Shown here: positions 36,306 through 45,144 of the stretch, one piece after another
How the letters are laid out: every line of letters starts with the position of its first letter
How positions within the stretch are numbered: position 1 is the first letter of the stretch
Assembly: GCF_037414475.1 (NCBI RefSeq)
Contig: NZ_CP147913.1
Location: 3,844,001-3,908,000 of the forward strand
Source of the DNA: Myxococcus stipitatus
GTDB lineage: Bacteria > Myxococcota > Myxococcia > Myxococcales > Myxococcaceae
DNA: 64,000 nt
Direction of reading: 5' to 3'
Made by a program: the position numbers and the translations under genes
Notes under the pieces: generated by a model
Seen by the model: the letters and a program-made list of their open reading frames with translations, nothing else
Told to the model about the DNA's origin: nothing
Databases searched by the model: none

Positions 36306-38591
36306 CTACGGCCAGGAGCCGGGCTCCCAGGCCCCCGGCGCCCCGAGCACCTGGACCCCGAGCCTCCGAGGCAGGCGCACCATGAAGAGGGTGCCGTCCT
36401 TCTCGTCGGAGCGCACCCGCAGCCGTCCCCCGTGGGCGTCCACGATGTGCTTGACGATGAAGAGCCCCAACCCCAGGCCGCGCCCGTCCTTCGGGTCCCT
36501 GCGCTCGGCGCGCTTCATGGGCTCGAAGAGGCGGGGCAGCAGTTCGGCGGGAATGGCGTCGCCCATGTTGTGCACGCTGAGCGTCACCGCGTCGCGCGTC
36601 CCATGCGTGCGCACCAGCACCGGGCACTCGCTGGGGCTGTAGCTCAGGGCGTTGTTCACCAGGTTGGTGAGGACCTGCGCCAGCCGGTCCGGGTCCCAGA
36701 CTCCCGCGCCGTCCCCGCTGAACTCGAACTCCAGGCTCCTTTCGGGGTGCGCGAGCCGCACCTCGTCCAGCACCTGCCGCGTCAGCTCGTGCAAGTCCAA
36801 GGGCTGGGGCTGCATGGGGATGCCGCCGCCCAACCGGGCCTGGGTGAAGTCCAGCACGTCGCGCAGCATCCGCGTGGCGCGCTCGGCGCTGGAGAGGATG
36901 CGGTCAATGACCTTGCGCTGACGCTCGTCCAGGTACTCGCGCCGCAGCAGCGTGGTGGACGCCATGGTGATGGCGGACAGGGGGTTGCGCAGGTCATGGC
37001 CCACGATGCCAATCAGCAGCTGCTCGAACTCCGCGCGCCGGCGGGCCTCCTCTTCCGCGGCCCTGCGCTCGGTGACGTCATGCATGGCGCCCACCATGCG
37101 CTCGGCCGTGCCCGAGGAATCGCGCACCACATGTCCCCGGTCCTCGATGACCGCCCAGGTCCCGTCCCCTCGCCGGAAGCGGTACTCGTCATGCCATTCG
37201 CGCTCGCCCGACGCGATGATGCGCTCGACCTCGACGCCCACCCGTCCTCGGTCCTCGGGGTGGATGGCGCGCATCCACGCGTCGACGTCCATCTCCAGCG
37301 TGCCCGAGTGCATCCGGAACTGCCGGGCGGCCAGCTCACTCCACTCGATGTGGCCGGTCGCCAGGTCCCAGTCGTAGATGACGTCGCGCGTGGCCAGCGT
37401 GGCCAACCGGTAGCGCGTCTCCGACTGGCGAAGCACCTCCTCGGCGCGGCGGCGCTCGGTGATGTCCAGCGACACGCCCGACACGCTGACCACCCGCCCC
37501 GCCGCGTCCACCTCCGGGGAGACGTAGACCATGAACCAGGCGCCCTCCAACTCCAGCTCCACGGAGAACGACTCTCCGGACAGCGCCCGGCGCGTGGTCT
37601 CCGGGAGGCGGGGATGGTCCGGGTACATCTCGCGGACATCGCGCCCCAGGAAGTCGGTGGGCACCTTGCCCAAGGCGGCCACGCCCCGGCCTTCGACCAG
37701 GGTGACCCGGCCCGCCGAGTCCGTCGTCCACAACACCACGGGCAGCGCGGTGATGATGCGGCGCAGGCGCTCACGGACCTCGTCCCGCTCGCGCTGCACC
37801 CCTCGGGCGCGCGTCACGTCCGACGAGATGCCGCACACGGCCCGCGCATGCCCCCCGTCCCCCAACAGGGGAAACTTGAGCGACTGGTAGATGTGCCACT
37901 CGCCCTTCCACCACACGCGCTCGTCGGACTCCAACGGGTGCCCCGACTGGAGGACCCGCCGGTCATTGGCGACGAACACCTCCGCCATCTCCGCGGGATA
38001 CAGGTCCAGGTCCGTGCGCCCCATCACCTCGTCCCGGGTCATCCCGGAGACGTCCTCGTGGGCCCGGTTGACGAAGACATACCGGCCCGCCTCGTCCTTC
38101 ACGTAGATGGCGGCCGGGGCGTGGTCCAGGATGTCCTGCATCTGCGCCTCGGTGGCGCGCAGCGTCCGCTCCCGTGCCTGCTCATGCCGCGCCACCGCTT
38201 CCGCGATGCACACGTCGATGACCCGGTTGAGCGCACGCACCTGCGCGACGTCCAGCACCCATCCCGACTCCTCGAGCACCTCGAAGAGCACGTCGCGCAA
38301 GAGCCCGTACTCGCGCACCACCGCCGCGATGTCCGCGCCGGGCGGGTGGACCCTCGCGCCGCGCGGGCCCGGACCGGAAGCCTCCTCCCACTCGGGCACA
38401 GAGCTCATCCGCCGCAAGAGGTCCATGACCGCGTCCACCCACTCCAGCGAGCCGGCCGGCCGCTCGTGCCGCCCCAGCAGCCCATTGCCTCGCGCCGTCC
38501 CCGCCTTCGCCTCCCAGCGCCGGGCGATGTCCTCCCGGTGCGCGAGGAGCAGGTCCGACAGCGGACCGGGGAGCGTGGAGCAGGGATTCAT
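36306..38591 (-). CDS. soluble PAS-repeat sensor histidine kinase
   Basis: A 761-residue cytosolic kinase with no membrane helix. Residues about 1-150 resemble the RsbRD/RISK N-terminal helical domain (SDLLLAHREDIARRWEAKAG; VVREYGLLRDVLFEVLEESGW). PAS1 is about 160-285 (ILDHAPAAIYVKDEAGRYVFVN), PAS2 about 290-410 (TALPVVLWTTDSAGRVT) and PAS3 about 415-535, a PAS_3 type (EWSELAARQFRMHSG). HisKA has IVGHDLRNPLSAITMAS. The ATPase has LTNLVNNALSYSPSECP, GRGLGLGLFIVKHIVDAHGG and a degenerate D-box (NMGDAIPAEL). It probably senses an internal redox, light or ligand signal. No response regulator is adjacent. Confidence 0.9.
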   Translation of the reverse strand: MNPCSTLPGPLSDLLLAHREDIARRWEAKAGTARGNGLLGRHERPAGSLEWVDAVMDLLRRMSSVPEWEEASGPGPRGARVHPPGADIAAVVREYGLLRDVLFEVLEESGWVLDVAQVRALNRVIDVCIAEAVARHEQARERTLRATEAQMQDILDHAPAAIYVKDEAGRYVFVNRAHEDVSGMTRDEVMGRTDLDLYPAEMAEVFVANDRRVLQSGHPLESDERVWWKGEWHIYQSLKFPLLGDGGHARAVCGISSDVTRARGVQRERDEVRERLRRIITALPVVLWTTDSAGRVTLVEGRGVAALGKVPTDFLGRDVREMYPDHPRLPETTRRALSGESFSVELELEGAWFMVYVSPEVDAAGRVVSVSGVSLDITERRRAEEVLRQSETRYRLATLATRDVIYDWDLATGHIEWSELAARQFRMHSGTLEMDVDAWMRAIHPEDRGRVGVEVERIIASGEREWHDEYRFRRGDGTWAVIEDRGHVVRDSSGTAERMVGAMHDVTERRAAEEEARRRAEFEQLLIGIVGHDLRNPLSAITMASTTLLRREYLDERQRKVIDRILSSAERATRMLRDVLDFTQARLGGGIPMQPQPLDLHELTRQVLDEVRLAHPERSLEFEFSGDGAGVWDPDRLAQVLTNLVNNALSYSPSECPVLVRTHGTRDAVTLSVHNMGDAIPAELLPRLFEPMKRAERRDPKDGRGLGLGLFIVKHIVDAHGGRLRVRSDEKDGTLFMVRLPRRLGVQVLGAPGAWEPGSWP

Positions 38592-38848
38592 GCGAGATGC
38601 CTCCCCGTCCCGGACCGGGCGGCCTTGGACAGAGAGCCCCCGGGCCCTCGGGAGCGTGATTCCCAGGGGGCGTCCAGCGCCCGCAGCGTCGAGGCGCGGA
38701 CCGGGTTGGATGCGTGGCGCGTAGGCATGGCCGTCAGGATTGGAATATGGCGCTCGCGGCGTCTGGGCTCCCTGCCTCGCGGAGCCGCCTGGATGAAGCC
38801 TCGCCCGGAGAGCGGATACTCGAGCGCCCTCAAGAGAACTCGCGCGTG

Positions 38849-39331
38849 TCATGAGCACGGCACCGGCGAGCACGCGCCCCAGAGTCCTCTCCGGGCGCGG
38901 CGAGCTTGCGACTCCAGCGCCTGCAGCTCCGCCCGCCTGGACGTCCCCGCTGGAGGGATGTGCAGCACACACGCGAAGCCGCGCTCAATCAGGAGCGCGC
39001 TCACATCATGGCCATCCACCCGGACATAGGCGAGCCGCCGGCCGAAGCGGTCCTCACAAGCCTCCGCGTCGACGAGTGTCACCTCGCGCCCCTCGACGAG
39101 GCTCCGGTTGAAGGCCAGCGCCTCCGGGCCGAAGCACTCGCGTCTTCCGCCGGTGTTCTCGGGCGCGTCCGCGAGCACATAACGGATGCGTTCGCCCCCT
39201 TCGAGGACGAGGGTGTCTCCGTCGATGACCTCCGCCACCCGCGCCGTCGAGGGACCACAAGAGGGGACAGCGTCTCCACCACAGGCGAGGAGCAATCCCA
39301 TCCAGGCCAGGGGATGAATCAAGGAGCGCAT
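38849..39331 (-). CDS. staphylococcal-nuclease-like lipoprotein
   Basis: A 160-residue surface or periplasmic nuclease. Lipobox LLLAC puts the lipid on Cys17. The SNase core keeps the calcium and catalytic residues: VIDGDT (Asp37, Asp39), Arg50 in IRYVLADAPE, Asp55, Glu58, and Arg98 in DRFGRRLAYV, corresponding to SNase Asp21, Arg35, Asp40, Glu43 and Arg87. SNase-type enzymes cut DNA and RNA to 3'-nucleotides. Three further Cys may form disulfides. The start overlaps the lamin-tail gene stop by 13 bases, so the two are probably translated together. Confidence 0.88.
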   Translation of the reverse strand: MRSLIHPLAWMGLLLACGGDAVPSCGPSTARVAEVIDGDTLVLEGGERIRYVLADAPENTGGRRECFGPEALAFNRSLVEGREVTLVDAEACEDRFGRRLAYVRVDGHDVSALLIERGFACVLHIPPAGTSRRAELQALESQARRARRGLWGACSPVPCS

Positions 39332-41181
39332 GCGCGGTTCTCCAGGCCCGGAGTGCCCCGGTCCCCCAGGCCATACCGCGCGCCCGAGGGCGGCATACAG
39401 GCGCTTCCCGGCACGTCATTGCGCCAGGGGTCGCTGCTCGCGGGGTCCACCTGCCACGACACACCGGGCACCGCCGCTTGTGTCCACGTGAGAGTGTCCA
39501 GCACCTGCCCCTCCACGCCGAGCCGCAGCGAGCGCGAGCCCGCGGAGTTGGCCAGGTTGAAGTTGAACGTGGCCAGCACCGAAGGCAGGCCGCCATTGAG
39601 CGAGGTGTCCACGTTGCGCGCGAGGACCGCTCGGCCCCCGGCCCGCATGGACAGACAGAGCGCGGCTTCGAGCTTCGTGCTCGCACCACTCTCGTTCGTC
39701 AGCGTGACGCCATTGAGGTCCACGTCTCGCAGCGCGAGGAGCTCGACCCATTCCCCCAGACCATCCGCCACGGCTGAGGGGTCGGCCATGAACTCCGTGA
39801 GCACCAACGCCCCGACGGAGGGAGCCCGGACTCCACGAGCCCGCCCCGTCACGCGGTCGATGCATGACGCATCCGCGCTCCCCCCACCGTCACGCGAACC
39901 TCCGTCGGCCCCCCCCGCGTCGGCCCCTCCGTCACGCGAACCCCCGTCGAGCCCGCCCGCGTCCCGCCCACCGTCAGGCACCCCACCATCCAGGGAGCCG
40001 GCACCCTCGCCGCACGTGCGATTCACCCGGCCCGGCGTGCCACGGTTTCCCCGTGGCCCGTAGGAGTCCCACGCGGGACACCACGCCGCCGGAGCGTCAT
40101 TGCTGGAGGCACTCGCCTCCCTCGGCGACACCTGGGTCGCCACCCCGTCCTCCGCGGCGCCATACACGACAGCATCCACGAGCACCTCACCCGCCCGGAC
40201 CTGGACCACGCCCCCCGCGTTGCGCAGGTCCACGCCAAACGAAGCCACAGGAGTCGGCAGTCCACCGTTGAGGACCGCGTCCATGCGGCGAGCCAGCACC
40301 GCGTACCCACCCGCGGGAAGCGACAGGCAATGCGGCGCTTGAAGCTTCGTCACCGTGGTGTCCGACCCGATGCTCAACTCGTTGAGGTCCACGGGCACCG
40401 TGGCCATGACCTCCACCCACTCGCCCAGCGTGTCGTCCCCGAGGGGATTGGCCATCACCTCCGTGACAACCAACTCCCCCGCCCGAGGCCACTTCACCTC
40501 CCGGGGAGACACAGCCCCCATCGGAAGACACGTCGCTCCGTTCACACCCGAGACACCACCGTCCCCCGCCGCACACGGAGCATTCGCCACGCCAGGGCTC
40601 CCCTGAAACGCTCCACTCACGCCGGAGCCCGAGGTGACATCACACCATCGCGCGGGGTCGTCATTCCCGGCCGAGTCCGGCCACAGCCGTCCATCCAACA
40701 CACGCGCCACGCCACTCTTCGCGGGCGCGGAGAGCGCAACCTCGTCAATCACCCGCGACCCACACCGCAAGCCGAGCCTGCCCGACGTGTTGCCCAACGC
40801 ACCCAGCGACTCGCCATAGGACAGGTCCACATGCGCGGGCAGAGGCCCTTCGCGGACATCCCCCAACACCAGGTAGTCCCCAGCGAGGACGGACAGCGGC
40901 TCCGTGAAGCTGAAGCCCTTCTCCTGTGAGCCATCCGCTCGAGCCGCATAGAGCGTCAGCGCCTCCAGCTTCACGGGCTTCTCGTGGGGATTGTGAAGCT
41001 CCACGTACTCGTGCCCCGTGTCGGTCCCCTCGGGGTCATTCAAGTACTCGGTGATGACCAGGTCCCCTGGCAACACACCCGTACACGCGTCCTCCGCCCA
41101 CTCGTCCAACGGCGCGCCACACGCGCTCAGCCCCACCAATCCCAAACACCCCAGCCTCCATCCCCAACCCCTCACGCCCAC
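39319..41181 (-). CDS. lipoprotein with three lamin-tail domains
   Basis: A 620-residue surface lipoprotein (lipobox LSAC, Cys21). Three lamin-tail (LTD) Ig-like domains begin at LVITEYLNDPEGTDTGHEYVEL (41), LVVTEVMANPLGDDTLGEWVEV (237) and LVLTEFMADPSAVADGLGEWVEL (459). Each ends in a DPxRW/AAWC-type segment and G-x-xGTPG. A Gly/Asp-rich linker (396-436) separates domains 2 and 3. Bacterial LTD proteins are often linked to secreted nucleases or phosphatases and are thought to aid nucleic-acid or membrane association. Here the next gene is a nuclease and the previous one, 12 bases away, an outer-membrane barrel. Confidence 0.88.
   Translation of the reverse strand: MGVRGWGWRLGCLGLVGLSACGAPLDEWAEDACTGVLPGDLVITEYLNDPEGTDTGHEYVELHNPHEKPVKLEALTLYAARADGSQEKGFSFTEPLSVLAGDYLVLGDVREGPLPAHVDLSYGESLGALGNTSGRLGLRCGSRVIDEVALSAPAKSGVARVLDGRLWPDSAGNDDPARWCDVTSGSGVSGAFQGSPGVANAPCAAGDGGVSGVNGATCLPMGAVSPREVKWPRAGELVVTEVMANPLGDDTLGEWVEVMATVPVDLNELSIGSDTTVTKLQAPHCLSLPAGGYAVLARRMDAVLNGGLPTPVASFGVDLRNAGGVVQVRAGEVLVDAVVYGAAEDGVATQVSPREASASSNDAPAAWCPAWDSYGPRGNRGTPGRVNRTCGEGAGSLDGGVPDGGRDAGGLDGGSRDGGADAGGADGGSRDGGGSADASCIDRVTGRARGVRAPSVGALVLTEFMADPSAVADGLGEWVELLALRDVDLNGVTLTNESGASTKLEAALCLSMRAGGRAVLARNVDTSLNGGLPSVLATFNFNLANSAGSRSLRLGVEGQVLDTLTWTQAAVPGVSWQVDPASSDPWRNDVPGSACMPPSGARYGLGDRGTPGLENRACAP
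39874..39996 (-). repeat. low-complexity coding repeat (Asp-Gly-Gly linker)
   Basis: Encodes residues 396-436 of the lamin-tail lipoprotein, built from DGG, RDGG and DAGG units (for example LDGGSRDGGADAGGADGG). On the plus strand it appears as repeated CCGTCACGCGAACC-like 24-30 base units. It is the type of linker expanded by slippage and may vary in length between strains. Confidence 0.75.
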
Positions 41182-41193
41182 CGCCTCCCCTGC

Positions 41194-43221
41194 TCAGAAA
41201 CGCGTCTCCACTTCAAACTGGAACAGATGCCTCGGCACCTCCGGCGGAGTCGCCGCCCGGCGCGCGTCTTTCAAATCCAATACCCACGCATAGCGACCCC
41301 GCAGCGTCAGGGACGACAGCGCGGTCCACGCCGCGTCCATCGTCGTCCGGAGCTCCTGTCTCAACCGCGTGCGCTCGGACAGGTCCTCGTCCTTCCACTG
41401 AACCCGAGCCCTCAGTCGCGCGGCCTCTCCCGCGCGCAACGTCATCCCCACGAGCGCGCGTCCATCCCATCTCGCCACCGGCCGCCCCCGCTCCACCACC
41501 CTCGCGGCGCCATACCGCGCCGTCACCTCCACCGACTCCGCGAGCACCGAGCGGACCTGCGTCACCACCTCGTACCGGCTCCCGCTGGAGCAGGTGTCCA
41601 ACTCCTCGGGCTCCGCGTCGGCACCCGAGCAGGCGACGGCCCTCCCCACACCCGACTCACGTGCGCCCAACTGAAGGGAGGGTTGCAGCCACGTCGACGC
41701 CCGCCAGTCCACCCGCGCGGAGGCACGCAGCCGCGTCAGCCCCGCAGCCCCATCGACCTGCCCACGAAAGCGCCACGTCTCCGCATGCCGATGCAAGTAG
41801 CGCAGACGAACCCCCAACCCCTCGGGCTCGGAGGGGGTGTCCCCGTAGGGATTCACGAACCCTCGGCCGCGATAGCGCAGCGCCACCTCCAGCTCGCGCC
41901 CGGTCCCCGAAACCACGGCGCGCTGAAGCGCCGCCCAACCGCCACCTCCTCCCGGCGCGGAGTCGAAGCTGCGCGAGCCCTCCACGAAGAGGTCCACCGG
42001 GCCCAGGCCCCACGCCGCATCCACTCCCACCGCGCCCAACGCCCCACCCGCCGGGTAGCGCGCGCCCGGTTGAAAATCGAGCCGGCCCACCTCCTCGGGC
42101 CAGACCGGACTCGCGCCCCAACCCGTCACTCCCACGCGTGCGCGAGGAGACACCTCGAGCGTCGCGTTGCCACCTCCCGCCCACTCCCGGAACACCCCCG
42201 GCAAGGTGCGCGCTCGCAGCTTCTCCCATCGGGACGGCGCCACCGGAACCAGGACCTCGGGAGCCTCACAGGTCCCCTTCGCCACGGACGCGGGAGGACA
42301 CGACAGGACATCCATCACCTGGGACCGCTGAAGCGAGCGGCTCTGATACGAACCAAAGCCCGTCAGCGTCAGCACCACGTCCCCACCCAGGGAACCGCGC
42401 ACCTTGCCGGCCACGCCGCGAAAGCCCTCGTCCCAGCGAAAGTCCGGAGTGACTTCGGCGCCGCGCGCCGCCGCGTCACACCCGGCCTCCACGAGCAGAC
42501 ACTCCCGCTCCAGCTCCCCCAGCGGCCTGACGCCATCATCCGGCAGGAATCCATCGGGAGACGGCAGCGACGTCGTGTCCAACGTCAACCGCTGGCCGAA
42601 CCCCAGCCGAAAGGTGCCCGCCAATACATGGGCATTCGTGCCCATCCATTGTCCGTGAAACTTGGGCAGCAGCAGCGCCGCCCCCGGTGCCTCCACCATG
42701 AGCACCTGGCTCCTCGGCTCACGATGAAGCGCCCCCAACCTCCTCCGCGCCCAGGTCGCGAGCAGTCCCACGCGAACTCCCGCGAGCCCACCCGCGCGGA
42801 CCTGCATGGCCAGGGGAGGCATCAACGAATCCGACAGGGAGAACGCCGTCATCCACCGCGCCTCCCCCGACACCCCCTCCGACGCGTGCTTCACCAGGAA
42901 GGGCGCGAGCCGGCGGGACTCCTCCACCGTCAGGACACCGCCCCGGGATGAGGCCGTCCCCAGCCGCGCATCCACCTCCGAATACGTCAGCCCCGGAAGC
43001 GCATGGAGCGCCCCCCGCGAGGCCCGCTCCACGTCCACGCCCGAGCGCCGCAGCGACACCAGCGCAGCCCAGCTCTCCGCCGAGAGTGTCCCGTCCTCCA
43101 GCAGCGCGAAGAGCTCCGCCTCATCGCCGAGGTCCTGCTCCACTTCATATGGAGCCGCACGCGCGGCCCACGCCCCCACCACCAACCCGACCTGGAGCAA
43201 CACTCCGAGGAACCGATGCAC
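41194..43221 (-). CDS. outer-membrane beta-barrel protein with HhH-like N-terminus
   Basis: A protein of about 675 residues. Starting at GTG 43221 gives a good signal peptide (VHRFLGVLLQVGLVVGAWAARA); an ATG 29 codons upstream is the alternative. Residues about 25-90 contain a helix-hairpin-helix-like segment (ALHALPGLTYSEVDARLG) in an acidic helical region. The rest alternates polar and hydrophobic residues with many Arg/Trp/Tyr girdle positions (GKVRGSLGGDVVLTLTGFGSY, RYLHRHAETWRFRGQVDG). It ends FQFEVETRF, whose terminal Phe is the BAM-recognition signature of barrels. First gene of the barrel/lamin-tail/nuclease operon. Role unknown; DNA binding or transport is a hypothesis. Confidence 0.78.
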   Translation of the reverse strand: MHRFLGVLLQVGLVVGAWAARAAPYEVEQDLGDEAELFALLEDGTLSAESWAALVSLRRSGVDVERASRGALHALPGLTYSEVDARLGTASSRGGVLTVEESRRLAPFLVKHASEGVSGEARWMTAFSLSDSLMPPLAMQVRAGGLAGVRVGLLATWARRRLGALHREPRSQVLMVEAPGAALLLPKFHGQWMGTNAHVLAGTFRLGFGQRLTLDTTSLPSPDGFLPDDGVRPLGELERECLLVEAGCDAAARGAEVTPDFRWDEGFRGVAGKVRGSLGGDVVLTLTGFGSYQSRSLQRSQVMDVLSCPPASVAKGTCEAPEVLVPVAPSRWEKLRARTLPGVFREWAGGGNATLEVSPRARVGVTGWGASPVWPEEVGRLDFQPGARYPAGGALGAVGVDAAWGLGPVDLFVEGSRSFDSAPGGGGGWAALQRAVVSGTGRELEVALRYRGRGFVNPYGDTPSEPEGLGVRLRYLHRHAETWRFRGQVDGAAGLTRLRASARVDWRASTWLQPSLQLGARESGVGRAVACSGADAEPEELDTCSSGSRYEVVTQVRSVLAESVEVTARYGAARVVERGRPVARWDGRALVGMTLRAGEAARLRARVQWKDEDLSERTRLRQELRTTMDAAWTALSSLTLRGRYAWVLDLKDARRAATPPEVPRHLFQFEVETRF

Positions 43222-43388
43222 GCGGCGCCACCCTGCACGCCCAGGACCATCGCTCCATCCAGGACCGCTCCACCGCGACGCCGTCCATCCCGCAGGCCCC
43301 GCGTCCACACACCGGACCCGCGCGAGGACAGCACCTCAAGCGCCAACGGGCTCCCGCGCGAGCGCCATCACGCACCCGCGCCACCGCG

Positions 43389-43583
43389 TCACACCCGAAC
43401 CACCTGTCGAGGGTCCGCCAGCAGCAGCTCCTCCGTCACCGACTTCGCCGCCACCGCGCGAGCCAGGGCGGCGGCATATCTGCGCCGGGCTTCTTCGCTT
43501 CCATCCAACGCGGCCCGAGCCACCCGCAGGTCGGCTTCGGTCACCATCAACAATGCGGAGAGGTGCAGTCGGTGCAGGTGCAT
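43389..43583 (-). CDS. small hypothetical protein
   Basis: A 64-residue open frame with good codon periodicity, starting at ATG 43583 with CCGGAG about 9 bases upstream. The product looks helical (ALLMVTEADLRVARAALDGSEEARRRYAAALARAVAAKSV) without signal or membrane segment, and I recognise no family. It is divergent from the esterase gene and precedes the barrel operon on the same strand. It may also be a chance frame, hence the low confidence. Confidence 0.42.
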   Translation of the reverse strand: MHLHRLHLSALLMVTEADLRVARAALDGSEEARRRYAAALARAVAAKSVTEELLLADPRQVVRV

Positions 43584-43768
43584 CAAGGGGGGCTCCGGAG
43601 GGGCGGTGGCCGCTGCATCGCCATCATGGCAGAGCCGGCCCACATCCCAATGTCCGCGCCCTGGGTGCAGTCAGGGGGCCAACCTCTTGGGAGGGCCTTG
43701 CCCTCGAGGTGTACGCTCGAGAACCACCGCCGGACCCGGGGGACGAGCACCCAGGTCCCATCCATGCA

Positions 43769-44560
43769 ATGCTTCACCCCGCATCCATGGGCCACGTCCA
43801 CATCGTCCGAGACTTCCCCTCCCCCCAGGAGGGCTTCTCCCGCACCGTGCGCATCTACACGCCGGATGCCTACGACACGATGCCCTGGCATCGCTTCCCC
43901 GTGCTCTACATGCACGACGGGCAGAACGTCTTCGCCCATCCCGAGTCCGCGCTCTTCGACACGTGGTGCGCCAACGTCGCGATGGAGCAGGGCGTCCATC
44001 ATGGACACCTGGAGCCCTGGCTCATCGTCGCGGTGGACTCGGGCGAGGGCCGGCTCCAGGAGTACTCCCCCTGGAATGACGCCGAAGGCCGGGTGAAGGC
44101 GCGCGGCGAGTCCTACGCCCGCTTCCTGGTGGAGCACCTCAAGCCCCTGGTCGACCGGCACTACCGCACGCGCGAGGGCGCCGAGTGGACATGCGCCATG
44201 GGCTCGTCGCTGGGCGGCCTCATGTCGCTGTACCTGGGTCACCGCTATCCCCAGGTGTTCGGCCGCATCGGCGCGCTGTCGCCCACCGTCATGTGGAGCG
44301 ACGGTCGCCTCTTCTCCGAATGGCGAACCCACCACCGGCGCTGGACGCGCATCTACCTGGACGCGGGCTCCCAGGAGTTCATCCACGCGGACGGCCTGCC
44401 GCTGCACTACGGCCAGGCCACGCGCGCCTTCTACGACCACCTCAAGGGCCTGGGCTACGCGGACCACGAGGTGTCGCTCGTGCTGGAGCCCGGCGGCGAG
44501 CACCACGAGAAGGACTGGCAACGCCGCCTCCCCCTGGCGATGCGCTGGCTCCTGTCGTGA
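43769..44560 (+). CDS. alpha/beta-hydrolase esterase (Fes/esterase D-like)
   Basis: A 263-residue hydrolase of the putative-esterase group (PF00756-like). It has FSRTVRIYTPDAYDTM, FPVLYMHDGQNVF as the oxyanion-side strand, nucleophile Ser in MGSSLGG, and RIGALSPTVMW. The catalytic His is in GGEHHEKDW, with an acidic residue in IYLDAGSQE. Relatives cleave siderophore, formylglutathione or acyl-sugar esters. No signal peptide is present. Start ATG 43769 gives the normal family length; the frame stays open far upstream but there it is antisense to the barrel gene. The DUF2378 gene follows after 10 bases. Confidence 0.87.
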   Translation: MLHPASMGHVHIVRDFPSPQEGFSRTVRIYTPDAYDTMPWHRFPVLYMHDGQNVFAHPESALFDTWCANVAMEQGVHHGHLEPWLIVAVDSGEGRLQEYSPWNDAEGRVKARGESYARFLVEHLKPLVDRHYRTREGAEWTCAMGSSLGGLMSLYLGHRYPQVFGRIGALSPTVMWSDGRLFSEWRTHHRRWTRIYLDAGSQEFIHADGLPLHYGQATRAFYDHLKGLGYADHEVSLVLEPGGEHHEKDWQRRLPLAMRWLLS

Positions 44561-44570
44561 GGCGCCCGGA

Positions 44571-45143
44571 GTGAAGCCCGGCAAGCCCGTCCCCCTCGAG
44601 GAACGACTCGTCTACATCCAGGTCGTGGAGGGACTCCTCCAGCACGGCCTCCGGGGACGGATTTCTCCCCGTCTGCGATTGCGGCTGCGCCAGGCGGGCA
44701 TCGACGTGGACCGCCCGCTGATGCCAGCCTACCCGGTGACGCAGTGGATGCACTGCCTGCGCATCGTCGCCGAGGAGTCCTGGCCCGGCGTGCCCCTGGA
44801 GCAGGCCTTCCGCAACCTCGCCAGCGCACACGTCGAAGGCTATGGACAGACGCTCATCGGCCGCGCCGTCTACGGCGTCATGCGGCTGCTCGGCCCTCGC
44901 AGGCTGGTGCAGCGGTTGCCCCAGACGTTGCGCGCCACGGACAACTACACGGAGGCGCTGCTCACCGAGCGCGGCCCCACCACGTACGAGCTGCGCATGA
45001 ACTCCGTGCTGGATTGCCCCGGCTACTCGGAGGCGCTCTTCGAGGGCCTGCTGCGCATGGGCGGAGGCGAGTCCCCCCACGTGAGAATCCTGTCCGTCGA
45101 GGACGGCCACACCACGTACCTGCTCACCTGGGCGGAGCGCTGA
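44571..45143 (+). CDS. DUF2378 (TIGR02265) family protein
   Basis: A 190-residue protein of the Myxococcus-specific family TIGR02265/DUF2378. Supporting segments are YIQVVEGLLQHGLRG, GIDVDRPLMPAYPVTQWMHCLRIVAEESWPG, SAHVEGYGQTLIGRAVYGVMRLLGP and LPQTLRATDNYTEALLTERG. The family occurs in many copies in myxobacteria and its function is not known. Start is GTG at 44571, 10 bases after the esterase stop, so the two probably share a transcript. The stop faces the ATP-grasp gene with a one-base gap. Confidence 0.85.
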   Translation: MKPGKPVPLEERLVYIQVVEGLLQHGLRGRISPRLRLRLRQAGIDVDRPLMPAYPVTQWMHCLRIVAEESWPGVPLEQAFRNLASAHVEGYGQTLIGRAVYGVMRLLGPRRLVQRLPQTLRATDNYTEALLTERGPTTYELRMNSVLDCPGYSEALFEGLLRMGGGESPHVRILSVEDGHTTYLLTWAER

Positions 45144-45144
45144 A

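Noticed and set aside
39874..39996. Possible CRISPR-like or tandem DNA repeat
   Set aside because: The repetition is in frame and encodes an Asp/Gly linker of the lamin-tail protein; there are no conserved repeats with unique spacers.
42806..43768. A 321-codon N-terminal extension of the esterase
   Set aside because: It is antisense to the barrel gene and Pro/Arg-rich without a fold. The esterase family length fits the ATG at 43769.
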